Shown piece by piece: positions 32,166-43,400 of a stretch of DNA of 64,000 bases. Source of the stretch: Phoronis australis (Eukaryota > Phoronida > Phoronidae). The position numbers were made by a program, and so were the translations under genes. Within the stretch, counting starts at the first letter, position 1. Each line of letters begins with the position of its first letter. The DNA lies in assembly GCA_002633005.1 (NCBI GenBank), contig NMRA01000012.1, forward strand, positions 1,708,109-1,772,108, given 5' to 3'. The notes below the pieces were generated by a model. The model was not told where the DNA came from, ran no database searches, and saw nothing but the letters and a program-made list of their open reading frames with translations.

Positions 32166-32866
32166 ACAATAAAATTGATTTGAATGCCATTCTAATGCCA
32201 GTTAAGTTGCATTGTGAATTGGTAATACAAAAAATTGCAAAGCAGAGAAAGGCACACTGAATAGTTCTTCACTTGTCCGATTCCGCCGCTGGCAGAAGTG
32301 CATAAGCAATACGGTTTCCACCGCCCCAAAAAGGAGAGTTAGGCTGTAAGAAGTTGGGGTGACTTCAACTATTTACTACAAGTTAAGCATACACTGTTTG
32401 TAAAACCTGAAGAGCCATCTTTCAAAAACAATTGCTTTGCTTAATGTATTGACATGAACCTTTTGTTTTCTCATTTTTTTTAACAGGGCAGTTTAGAGCT
32501 CTTAATACCACATAATGAAACCATGGCACAAAAGAAGTTCATTAACCCACCACTAAGTTGATTGGGTCTACTTTGAAGTTTGCGATTTCAGATTGACCTA
32601 ATTAGCACAGTTCAAGACTTTATAATAGGTGTACATGACACAGCATCAGTCACCAGTAAACATTACAGCATCAGTGTCGCATTGTGCTTAGTGTCCAAGT
32701 TACTGCTGCATCTACTGAATCTTCTGCTGTCATCCCAAAAAACACTGATTTCTGTAGCCTCAAATAATTTTTGCCACTTGCGGTGCATTTGTTTTCGAAT
32801 GGTCACTTACATTTATTCTCAATACTGCTAGTTTTGAAGAATAATTTGTCATGTGATTACGTGAAG

Positions 32867-32984
32867 ATGGCTGAGGACATGAGGACAAGCCGTGCTGAGC
32901 AGTCACAGCAACCAATAAAACACGCAAGCCATGCAGAAGTTGCTGCGTCATGTGTGGCAAGCATTAAACAAAATTTAGACCTGG
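32867..32984 (+). CDS. doubtful first coding exon of an unknown plus-strand gene
   Basis: The ATG sits inside AAGATGGC, a YY1-type motif often found at animal housekeeping starts, and ATGTGATTACGTG lies just upstream. The open frame begins MAEDMRTSRAEQSQQPIK, runs 39 codons, and reaches a GTAAAG donor after one further base. I could not find a convincing second exon: the next good acceptor, at 33076, gives a stop at once. I recognise no family, so this may be chance. Confidence 0.25.
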
Positions 32985-33482
32985 GTAAAGGTTATTGCAT
33001 CTTTTTGGTAATCTATCAAGCCAAAGTTCAACAATACTATCAATGATTTCTTGACAACACAAAATATTATTTTCAGAATGACCAATTTCTAACCTGTACA
33101 ACATCTGCATTGTTTTATCGGGATAAAGCAATTAACACAAAGGCTTGCGTCCCAACACTTTCAAACTTCAAACAACAAATAAAGTTTGCGTTCTCCACAA
33201 AATTTCTTCCTTCTCAAGACTTCTGTTTTTGCACACGTCTTGGCTGCCATATAAAACTATGCAACAGCACTGAACAGTCAAAATAAGTAACAAAATTAAA
33301 CAGCACTAGCAACAAAACAGTAAATTAAGTATTACCTGAAATTAAAGCGACTATAACCCAGCATTCCATTCAAGAAGCACACTTTTGACTATGACCACAT
33401 ACCCTTATAAAATAGGTCTCAAATTATTCTTCACGCGGATGACACGCGACTTCTGGGTATGCAACGAGCTCGCTGACAGTTC

Positions 33483-33488
33483 TTTATT
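33483..33488 (-). promoter_or_regulatory. candidate VPS37 polyadenylation signal
   Basis: AATAAA on the minus strand, about 620 bases after the VPS37 stop. A closer variant, ATTAAA, is at 34033-34038. Which one is used cannot be told. Confidence 0.3.
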
Positions 33489-34107
33489 CCTCCACACTCG
33501 GTGACAAGCCAACTTGCAGAGTCAAGTCTCAAGCAATAATGAGTAGTAGATTCTTTCAGAGCCCTGAAATCCACTCCAATAGGGCCATCCTGGATACAAC
33601 TCTCCTTTGTTAAGGAGGTAAGAAAGCCCGCTGCTTTCACGACTTAATTTGTGGAATGTCAGGCACATTTTCACACAGGTCATGTCAGGTTGAGGTGTAT
33701 TCCCAATTTCAACTGTTTAAAAAGTACCCGAATTGAAAGGTATCTTCAAGAAAGGGGATTCTGTTCAGTTCAAAATTAACCAGACGAACTTGCTTCATCC
33801 ACTTGCTCTGCATTTTCTTATCTTTGATCAGAGTACAAAAAGTTCCCAAAGCCAGGTGTCCTAACATTGGACAACAAATAATCGAATCTGAGTCCCCAGA
33901 TAAGTCGAAGACATTGGCAAACAGATGCCCATGACATCAATGTATCTGTGGCAAAAAATAAAACTTGCAAAATCCTGTCTAGTATCAATTCCTAACAATA
34001 TCAAACCATTCAAAAATGGTGAAAACAAAAAGATTTAATGACGTATACAAACAAACCACTTCTTCATTGTTGTGATATCATAAATATAAATGAAAATCCA
34101 GTCCCAG

Positions 34108-34302
34108 TCAGTACTGTGGGGTGCCCGACATTCTTGTTGAATGTCCATACTGATGGCGCCCATGGGCTTGATGATTACGCAGCAGTTCTGTCATTTTTTC
34201 AACTTTAATCTTCTGCAAGTGAGCTAGAGTCTTTTTCTCAATGAAATCACTGAGAAATGAATCAACTTCTCGTTTTCCTTCTAGGAATTCTTCAGCCATT
34301 TT
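34108..34302 (-). CDS. VPS37: VPS37 coding exon 4 (stop codon)
   Basis: Residues 144-207. Opens KMAEEFLEGKREVDSFLSDF and continues KKTLAHLQKIKVEKM, aligning with human VPS37B AEKFLDGELPLDSFIDVY and KRKLAHMRRVKIEKL. A short His/Gln/Gly-rich end precedes TGA. Confidence 0.92.
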   Translation of the reverse strand, partial: KMAEEFLEGKREVDSFLSDFIEKKTLAHLQKIKVEKMTELLRNHQAHGRHQYGHSTRMSGTPQY

Positions 34303-37300
34303 CTGAAAAAAGAAACACAATTATCTATATTATGTAACAAATCATTGACCATTGAAGATGCTATTAGCAATAATATAATGTAGAGACAACCTTTCAATAA
34401 CGTTGGTATCTTGCAATTTGGTCCAGATCATGCAAGTCCTATGTGCTATTATTACAAGAAGAGATTTCCTCTGCATTCACTTACAAGTGATTTGCATAAG
34501 TGAACGCACATACAGGTAGTTTTCAAAATAAACAGGTGTGGACAGCATTGAAATTTGACAAAGTTTCGGAGTACAAAAATGCATCAACAAATACATTTCT
34601 TTTCGATTAGAATACTTTTTAATTCTGGCTAAATCTGGGCAAAATCTCGACAGGTGTTGCGCTACACATGTGGTCAAAAGTGATTCCCAAAATGCATCAA
34701 ATTATAATAGTACATACGGTATTACCAAACATTTTGCACACAAGATTCTTAAGGTACGTGCCATCTGATCACACTGAAGTAAAATCTCACCTGTCCACCA
34801 AAAACACAAATCATAAATAAAGTTACACATTCCCAAGTTATCAGCGCTGTCACCAGATGTTTTCCAGCTGACAATCACCCCTACTATGCATTTGAAAAAC
34901 GACAGCAGCAGCGCTACATCATTGAGATTTACAGGAATTAAAATTCCCAAATTCCCATACCTCCGATTCTTCCTCTGTTTCCGCTGCTTTTGTCTGAAGA
35001 AGGGCATGAACTGTACCCAAGGACACATTAGACGAAAGGATATCTGAAAGAGAACAACAGAAAATTTAAAAGGGCAATAAATCCAAGCTTTCTGCCAAAA
35101 ACCAAATTTTGATTTAATAGGTCACTTACCGATATAAAACCAATGTCATATAGAAAACCAATATCATCTACTAGGTACTTACAAGGAGGAGGAATGATTT
35201 TCAGTTAGCAACTTTCTCTTAAGTTAATTGTTATGGTGGGTTAGTTTCAGTTGCCACGGCAATGTGGCCGTCAGGAACTCCAAAGTACAGTTATTATTAC
35301 AATAACGAATTTCAATTATTTTACAATAAAACGAAAAAATTTAAAAATGTGATAATGTTTTGGAAGAGCAAATTCACTTGCCTGCGAAGAAAGCTGACGC
35401 TTTTAACTACAAAGCATGGCTTTTCCCAACTTTACCAAAAAGTAAGGTAACTGTCATGCAAGTATGCACAGAAATCCATGGAATTTTAAAACTGCCTTTC
35501 TCAGGAGTAAGGTTATGTACCTGACTACTCCTGCATTAGTGATACTCTTTGGGTATGCCATTTGCACACATTTCTATATGAATATAAGAATTGGTGCATT
35601 TTTACCCCACAGGCACAGGAAAGTGGTATGTCGCAACACCAAGAGCTTTAGGCTACATCGGTGTTATGTAGCACCTCAAATCATTGCCCTACCAGGTTCA
35701 GGTTTTGCACTATAGCTACCATAAGACAGTATTTTGAAAAATTGCAGGCATTCCCAACAATGTTAGGAGACCTTGATAAAGGCAATTTTAACAATTATTT
35801 TTGTTCAAACATGGTGAGATGATCGTAATTCACAAGATAAAACGCCACAGCAGGCTAACCGTCCTACCACCCATCACTAATATTAAATATGATAAAACCA
35901 ATCTAACTTATAATAAGTTAACAAACCTAATTTCTGTTTATTTGCATCAAACTCTGCCTTCTTCTGAGCTGCGATTTCATACGACTGCCCCAACTTTTCC
36001 TTGGCTTCCTCCAGGATTGGCTGACGGCTGAGATTAAATTCAGCTAAACTTTTGTTGCTGGCCATCAACATCTCCTTGTCTACTTGAAAATTCTTGACCT
36101 GAAAATGAAAAGCATCAAGCTTTATGACTGAACAACTTAATAAATATATGTAATTCTGTAACCGGATTTGATGTTAGTCACATTATTATAGCCTAATCAG
36201 GCAGCATCCAATGCGTTCTCACATTGACAACAAAAAAAGAGTGCAGGTGGCCTGATGCCTTTTGCGTTACATCAGGCGTGTTTAGGCCACAAGGCCGAGT
36301 CCATTACACTAATCACCTGATTATGACTCATGGGGATGCGACATCATCGGATTTTTCATCCAAGGGTTAAATCTTCCAATCCGCCTGTTTGTTTCAGAAA
36401 GACAGAAAGACCGTTAAACCTGTATGAACAATCAATGTTAACCAAGCGGGTTATGTGTCCATCAAGTAGAAAATTACAGTGTCTATTGTAGGCAGGGTAA
36501 ATCCCAACCAGATGTTGAGTAGTCGTAGCCTCCAAGCCACAGTTTGGACAAAATGAACATGCCATGTGGCCTGTGATGTTACGGTGCCGAGCTAAGTTGC
36601 AGTGTCCAGTAATAACCTGGATCAGCTGCCTTATAACAAGCCTATCTAAACATAACAGTTTCCTTGAACCTTTTGGTTCAACAGGACTTGAAAAATGTTG
36701 TTTAGTTTGTCTGCAGGCAGAGAGCTTTCTCCATGCATCCACGGATAGTTTGCGCACCCAGTGTCTTACCTTTGCTTTGCAGCACCTATAAGCAACTGGT
36801 ATACAAGGTTCAGGTACAAAATAGACTACACTCGCTCGTTCTTTTGCAAGATTGTCAGCAGCTTTGTTACCATCAATCCCAACATGGGCTTTAACCCAGT
36901 TTACATGAACAGTTCTACTAGCTGGTAGGTGGTTAAGCTCGTTTACACAGGCCAGGACGCAATGGGAGTTTATCTTGGGGTTAAGTTAGAGCTTTATAGC
37001 TGCTGGGCTGTCTGAGAGTTTGAAGAGTTCCTTGTTACCAAGGGCTTTTTCATGCTCCCTTGCCAGTTGGGCAGCCTGGTGAATGGCGACAATTTCAGCG
37101 TGAAAGACTGTAACGGTGTTACCCAGTGAGATCCAACTTTCTTTGTCGTCACCTGCAGGGTCTGGAAAGTAGATTCCTGATCCCGACTGTCCGTTGTCAA
37201 GTTTAGAGCCATCAGTGTAACAAACGGACTGTTGGTCATTGTAATCAATGATTTCGTGACCATCTCTGTGATAAAGGGTCGTCACTAAAACATCACTTGG

Positions 37301-38610
37301 AATAGCCAAATTAAAGTGTTCCACTTTCTGACATTAACCTGTTACATATTGTGATTCGCATATTACTCCACTGCCCATTACACCTCATACAGTAAGCATG
37401 AAGCACAGCTTCACTGCTCAGGTAAATATGCAAGGGTGACAACAGGCTGGGGTGTGTCTGAATAGTTTGAACACTAAGATTACGAAAGAAATTGCCAAAA
37501 ATAAGCACACATGCCAATATTGAAAATAGGACTGCATGACTAGTCGACTTGCTTTGAGAGCCAAACTTTAGACTGTGTGACAAAAATTTCTCAAAGTACA
37601 AATGAAGACAAAACACAATAGAATACTATCACCACCTAGGCCGCCACTCGCAACATGCAAGTTCATCCATTTCAACAGGCAAAGCACGTTCACATATTAC
37701 GCCATCCAAACTTTTCTGCCACTTTTACCCCCTCCCCCTCTGTCATCACCCTTCATCATGAGAAAAACCACCTTGTCCAGCCTCTACATACATCGCACAG
37801 CCAACCCCCTGGGTTTCAAAGAACCAACAGTCTGGCAACCACCTACTGTCACTATAAAAATGTTGTATGTGCCGCTGTTGTAATCAGCAATAAAATTAAG
37901 TCCGCTATTTCATACATACTGACCTAAATCAAAGGAGTGGGGTTTAGGGCAGGAAAAATGAAAAAAAAAAATTCCGTCACAACATTGCACAATATGCATG
38001 TTGCCTGACGTCCTGATCATGCGCCAATGCGCTATATCACTGCGTTGATTGTCAGTGATAGGTTTAGGTAGTGATGGAGTGGAAATGTTGTTTGTCTGGG
38101 TGCATGTTTATAAGGAAAGCTTAGTGAAATATTATCAAATCTTGGAAGCATTTTGGTTTTGGAATTGTAGAATTTTGCTAGGTCAGAACCAGTTTCCCAA
38201 TGATATATACTGTGATGGAGATATTCTAATAAACCACATAATGGAGTCACCATGAATCCCCTGTTATAAATCGTCCTCTTCTCCAAACCCCCTCCACCCT
38301 CGAGTGATGACATAATATGTGAACACCCCACTACGAAAACCAATAGAGATGTAACAGCACGTCTGAACCAACTTCTGTTATGACAGAAGCCACCCACTTG
38401 GAGGTCAACAGGTCAAGAGTTTATGCCATGACTTACCTGTTGCAGGTCATTAATTAGGTCATCTAATTTCTCATCATGGTCCATCAGATTTGACAACTGT
38501 GTTGTCTCCATGTGACATAACAAACCCAAGGCAGCACTTTCATCCATCTGCGGTCTGGTTGAGGACACTCGGTCCAGGGTAGTAGTCTGTCTGTAGTTTG
38601 GGTAGGACAT
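34108..38610 (-). CDS. VPS37: VPS37 homologue (ESCRT-I subunit), complete 4-exon gene
   Basis: Coding exons in transcript order: 38610-38437, 36098-35927, 35043-34961, 34302-34108. They total 624 nt, 207 residues plus stop, with GT-AG introns and agreeing phases. The Mod(r) coiled-coil domain spans roughly residues 30-190. Diagnostic blocks are MASNKSLAEFNL (human VPS37B ASNRSLAEGNL), SLGTVHALLQ (SLETLLALLQ) and KMAEEFLEG (NMAEKFLDG). VPS37 holds the ESCRT-I stalk together with TSG101, VPS28 and MVB12 or UBAP1, for sorting ubiquitinated cargo into multivesicular bodies. The protein ends soon after the Mod(r) domain and lacks the long proline-rich tail of vertebrate VPS37B and VPS37C. It fits the B/C/D group better than VPS37A, since no UEV-like N-terminal domain is seen. 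Intron 1 holds a broken retrotransposon fragment. Confidence 0.9.
34303..35926. other. VPS37 introns 2 and 3
   Basis: Covers introns 34303-34960 and 35044-35926. Nothing recognised. Confidence 0.5.
34961..35043 (-). CDS. VPS37: VPS37 coding exon 3
   Basis: Two bases completing Asp116, then residues 117-143, including SLGTVHALLQTKAAETEEES. It aligns with human VPS37B SLETLLALLQAEGAKIEEDT. Donor is GTATGG, a weaker site. Confidence 0.9.
35927..36098 (-). CDS. VPS37: VPS37 coding exon 2
   Basis: Residues 59-115 plus one base of codon 116. Contains MLMASNKSLAEFNLSRQPI and a long charged helix ending KAEFDANKQKL. Acceptor is CATTTTCAG and donor GTTTGT. Confidence 0.93.
36356..37329 (-). pseudogene. 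non-LTR retrotransposon fragment: RNase H plus C-terminal zinc-finger-like part
   Basis: One minus-strand frame runs from about 37329 to 36356 with a single stop (TAA at 36986-36988). It reads VCYTDGSKLDNGQSGSGIYF, FHAEIVAIHQAA, KLSDSPAAIK, and after the stop VKAHVGIDGNKAADNLAKE. These supply the four acidic RNase H residues (D, E, D, D) in order. The last part carries CSFCPNCGL and TTTQHLVGIYPAY, as in the zinc-finger-like tails of Jockey and I-type elements, with the final Cys replaced by Tyr. No reverse transcriptase domain precedes it, so the copy is 5'-truncated. It sits in VPS37 intron 1, same strand as the gene. Confidence 0.85.
37330..38436. other. remainder of VPS37 intron 1
   Basis: No gene. 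A pyrimidine-rich (C/T) stretch lies near 37727-37745. The intron continues at 36099-36355 beyond the retrotransposon fragment, where ATCAGGC and GCCTGAT blocks hint at its 3' end. Confidence 0.45.
38437..38610 (-). CDS. VPS37: VPS37 coding exon 1 (start codon)
   Basis: Residues 1-58, phase 0 out, donor GTAAGT. About 28 leading residues (MSYPNYRQTTTLDRV) are not alignable. QLSNLMDHDEKLDDLINDLQ then aligns with human VPS37B QLNELLEDEGQLTEMVQKME. An acceptor-like CTTTCTCTTTCAG stands about 30 bases upstream of the ATG, so a 5' UTR intron is likely. Confidence 0.87.
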
Positions 38611-39309
38611 TTTGTGCAGTAGTCTCTATAGTTTAAACCTGAAAGAGAAAGTATTATTTTGAAATTATCTTGAGTAAGACAGTCTTAATCAGAGTTTTGC
38701 ATTGCATTCCATGAATGTCAGATGGCTTTCCAGTAGGACAACAATGGTACAAGCAGGTTGTAAATTGGTGCATGTTGAAACCTTCATTAAGAGTTTAAAG
38801 TTTTCATGGAAGATGATGGCAACTAGACCACTAATGACAAGACAAAGGTGGTAGATGCTGGAACGGTTGCACCATTAGCACATAAAAATCCTCATTTTCT
38901 GAACGATATCCATTGCATTCATGTTCGAACACAAAATTTGACAGTGCAGATCAGCTGACCAAAACTAATGTCAATGACCAAAACAACAATTTTAGCATCA
39001 GGGTGAAGCATATTGTTCATGAAAATACACAAATCACAACAATGGCTTTATGTGTGTCTGATTTGCAGTTGGCTATTTAGACCAAATATTATGTAGTTGC
39101 CATGTAACAGAGGTAGTACATTAAATCAAATACGATAAAATGCCCCCAAATTGAACAGAAGAAAAACAGAAAATACTAACGTGATCCACTAACTCCTCCA
39201 GACTGGCCTATAGAGGTCAGGCATTGTGGGTCAATTAACCCATAGACACATTTTTCTAAATGATCATGGACCAATTAATACCACCTCTTATTTGCCAGAA
39301 GCTTTTTTT

Positions 39310-39420
39310 GGTTTTATCAGGGTCGCTGGTTCGATTCCCAAGTTAGATAATCTCAGCAATTACTACGCTGACATAGTGTCGATTCGACCATAGGCATTAA
39401 GTAACACAGCAGAGACAGTC
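39310..39420 (+). repeat. tRNA-derived SINE-like copy 3 (5'-truncated)
   Basis: B-box-like GGTTCGATTCC at 39328-39338, preceded by ATCAGGGTCGCT and followed by GATAATCTCAGCAATTAC as in the other two copies. The A box is missing. Confidence 0.5.
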
Positions 39421-40384
39421 AGTGTCAATAAACAAAATAAACAGAAATGAAATACTGCATCCTTACTTATTCAATTACAAGAGACTAATGGCGCAAATGC
39501 CATTATTCAGAGAAAACTATAGGTAGTGTTCAAAAGCTGTCTTGCAGCAAGAAACATCAAGCCAAAATCACGTGCTCTCAATGAAAAAACATGGCAATAT
39601 ATCGCAGAATCTCACAAGATCTTGCTTTTCTAGCGAGGAATTAGTGTAACTGAACTCTACTTTGGTTCCCTGCAGCCATGCATTTGAAAAGGGACCTGTG
39701 TCTACTCAACTTGACTTATACCATAGTCTAGACTATGGCATAGACATATGCAGGCCAACTCAGGGTCTCCACAATCCACGACTTTTCTTTTCAGGCTCAG
39801 CGAATCTGCTGTGTTGTGTACGTATCCACAGGAATGGGAGCTTATCTTGATTCTTTTACGTTATATGTATGACAAGAATGAGAGCCAGAGCAGAGTCAGA
39901 GTCAGACTCAGAGAGGTAGGGCAGCAACAGCAAAACATAAAAAGTTGGTGGTCAATCCAATTCGCTAACTTACATTAACTTGTTAAAGTGAAAGATTCAA
40001 AATCAAACAATGAGTGAGTTGTGAACCAGCCAATTATTTACCAAATGTTACATTACTCAAAAACTTACTGTGACGACAAACTCAAGCATTTCATAAGAAT
40101 ATTAAGTCATCACAGTTACAGTAGACACATAAGCTTCAGTTGCGGAAGTAGCGTTGACCAATCAAACAGCTCTTTTATGCCTTCTCCGCAACTGCACAAG
40201 TATTTTTGCGTGACGTCATAGGCGTAGGTTCATTTCCAAGATAGCCTTGATTGTTGTAAAATATCAAGACAGATTGGTGATCAACATACCTCTGTGTTGT
40301 TAAATTCCAAAAACAAAAGTTGCCTAATTTAAAATATGCAAATGAGTTTCACAATCCACAAAGTTTGATGGCCAAATAAAGGCG

Positions 40385-40440
40385 TCACTGCGCATGCTCA
40401 CTCGACAGCCATATTGGCGAAGAAGTGAGATTTCGGTGCA
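40385..40440 (-). promoter_or_regulatory. candidate VPS37 promoter
   Basis: On the minus strand this reads GCCAATATGGCTGTCGAG, then TGAGCATGCGCAGTGACG: a CCAAT box overlapping a YY1-like AATATGGC, and an NRF1-type GCATGCGCA. A donor-like GAGGTATGT follows about 100 bases downstream at 40284-40292, which could pair with the acceptor just before the VPS37 ATG. Confidence 0.4.
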
Positions 40441-43400
40441 AGCATACCACAAACAATCGAATATATTTTCCCAGCATGGAATAATATCTCGTGAAACTTT
40501 GCGTCGGTAGGTAACTCTGTAAACGATATTTCCATTTTGATCGCGTTGCTCGTACTGAACTGGAATCTTATAGAATTTTGCTTGAGTTTTCGTGACAATG
40601 TCGACTGCAGAGAAACTGCACTGACACTGCGGTTCAGCCCAATTTGACTTTGACTTGGGCTAGGCCCAAAGTCGATTGCTGGGAGGCCAAAGCGGATGAG
40701 GAATAGCCAGGACATCAGTGTACAATGTTTTTTCTTGTGTTTTACATTTGTGATTTGCGAAGCTTAATCATAGTCCAGCTTCATACTAGGAGATTTAACA
40801 TTCATCAAGGACAAGAGTTTGATGTTATGCCATCCTATACACCCACTGCCCCTGTCGGTGATCTGAGAAGGTTGCAGTTAATCCCTCAGTCACTGAGGAG
40901 CGGGTCCAGTGTTCAGTGGGAGTGATGAGTGGTTCAAGCGTAAAAGCAAGTGTTTGTGGCATAATAGTTTCCTTCTAAACAAATCAGTTGGGTAAAAATT
41001 GAAAGAAGTATTTCACCCTGTTTAGCTGGCTAAGAGACAGAAATTGAATTGGACCTTTTACTCGATGAAAGGAGTGGTTTCGTGTTATTCCTTACCCTCA
41101 TAGGATTTCACTTCCGTAACGGAATATTGTGAGACCATTGTTCTAAGACTAAAAGGTCTGATTCGAATTTCAGTTTTGAGCCTGCTAAACAGGGCGAAAT
41201 GCTTTTTAAAATAATTTCCTACTTAGATTAAGTATTATACAGTACCTGCTACACGTAGTGTTGTGTAAAACTGTCTGCCTTCAGCTGCTAGCAGTGAAAT
41301 ACCTTTTTATTAAACAAATGTCTTGAAGTTGAATAAACCATGAAAGTGTTGTATTGTAGTACACTGGTGATAAACCATGGCTGATGGCACTTCTTCAGTT
41401 GAAACTTTGAAGCCTTACAGCTAACGCTATACAGTTCTATTGGTTGTGATGTTTTGTGGATAATATTTAGATGCCTAGCAAACTGATTTGATGTTGAGCT
41501 GTGTGAAAATATATAAAGTACCCTTGACACTGGTGCCCTGGCTATCACCACTTTCAGNCCCCCCCCCCCCCCAACGGCATTTGCTGGTTGATGATGAATG
41601 CTGCATCCCTGTCAGTTTTGCCCACACAGGCTGGGCTTATATCATGTCCTGATTGAAGGCACTTGTATTCACCCCCATCATCCTGTTTACACCTGGGCTG
41701 GGGATGCACAGAATGTTTTACCTACCATAAAGTGTACAATTGTACACAATGTAGAAGTATGTTTCGCCATTATTTAACAGACTTGTAGCTGAAGTGGTTG
41801 TCAATATAACTTCCTGGTCATTATCTTGCTGAAATCAAGCTTCAATTTTCATATGCTCATGCTTGACTTTAAATGCTTGTGATGTTCGAGGTTCTCAATT
41901 TTTACCACCTGCGCATTAAGCGGAAAGATTATAGTAAATCTTTAATTCTTGAAATGTTTCTGTTTTCAGGACTAAGGTTTGGTCGGTCGTTACGCAGTTC
42001 TAGGGCTGTGCTGCACTTGCTTAACTTGTCAACTTTTCTCAGGTGTAGTGCATTCATTCGCCTAGCTGACAAATCATTGGTTGCATTAAAGTAATGTATG
42101 TGACCAGGGGTTTATCTAGGATTTCAGAAATGGGGCATCCAAAATGTGTTTCCTTATTTCTCAGGGCGTTCATGACCAATAACGTGTGACAGTGTTTTTA
42201 TGATCCCAAGTCAAATTGCTGTTATAGTGTGGTTTGTACTGGCTCAGCAATAAATTTAATTTGTATCTTGTATCATTTCTAAACCAACCTTTTTATTCTG
42301 GATGGGCCAGTGAGCTCCTAGAGCTGTTGCTGTCAAATTAGAAAAGAAATTCCCATGCTTACTTTACTTGGTCATACGAATGCTGAACAGGGTGTCCCTG
42401 CTGGGATGTCTAACATTGAATAGGACATCCTCTTGATGAAAGCCTCCACGTGATTAGAACTTGCTTGTAGTCTATCTGGTGACATGGCTGTGATATGGGA
42501 ACAAGTCTGGTGCAGAACTGGACTCTTGTCCATTGTTGAGGGTTACAGTAGAATATGTTTTGAACGATGGTATCAAACATGAACCTTCTATGAAGGTCAG
42601 TATATAACAAAGTCGTAGCAGCAAAAGTTTGGATGGGTGTCTGTTCATAAAACTTTGGATGATATAAACCAAGTTCTGATTATGAACCATGTTCTGATGC
42701 TAAAACATTAACTTTCGTCACAGGCCTAAATTTGCGCTTCGGAAACAACGTGGCATTCTCATCCTTAGTTTGAATTGCAATTGCTTGTATAATTAATTGT
42801 CTGGAATTCCCCAGATGGCCGTACTGCCATAGCAAACAACACTAATGAACAGCTTGATGAAACAGACCTGAACATAACAACAACCTGTCAGTTTCACTGA
42901 AGGCTAGAAATCATTTCTAATGTACAGTAAGAAAAAAGATGCAGGCCAGTTTTATAACTGTAAATGGCTTAAATCAAAAATTAGTTTTTAACAAAGGGTA
43001 CTGCAGGTTTACTGATATTTACATACCTAGAGCAATGCTGCCACAACTCTGGTGCATGGTAACAGACTGTTGTCTTCAGATACACAGATGTTCACGTTGG
43101 TGTAATGTGGAAAGGTTTTAACTATATGTGTAGGGTTTTTTCCTAGCAATGGTTCGTGTAGTATGTTTTATTGTGTCAGGGGGGCAGTGTTTATTCTGGC
43201 TTTCTTGTTGTACTGTAACAGAATGAGTTTAGTGGCATGCCAGTTGATAATGCTATATTTTCATTGAAGCAGTGACACAGTGGCGCCATCTCTGTGTAAA
43301 TGCGAGTCGACTCTTAACATGTTACCACAGTTTCAAAATGGGACAACCTGCGAGGGTTCTGTGCCATCTTCCTTTGTCATGAAGGAACCGTCACTACGTT

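Larger units (their letters stand above)
26116..34107. other. intergenic region between ROGDI and VPS37
   Basis: Transposon remains, palindromes, an assembly gap and a doubtful plus-strand first exon at 32867. Part of it must hold the ROGDI promoter and the VPS37 3' UTR. No confident gene found. Confidence 0.5.

Noticed and set aside
40398-40715. 105-residue minus-strand open frame
   Set aside because: Runs through the candidate VPS37 promoter and has no family resemblance. Probably chance.
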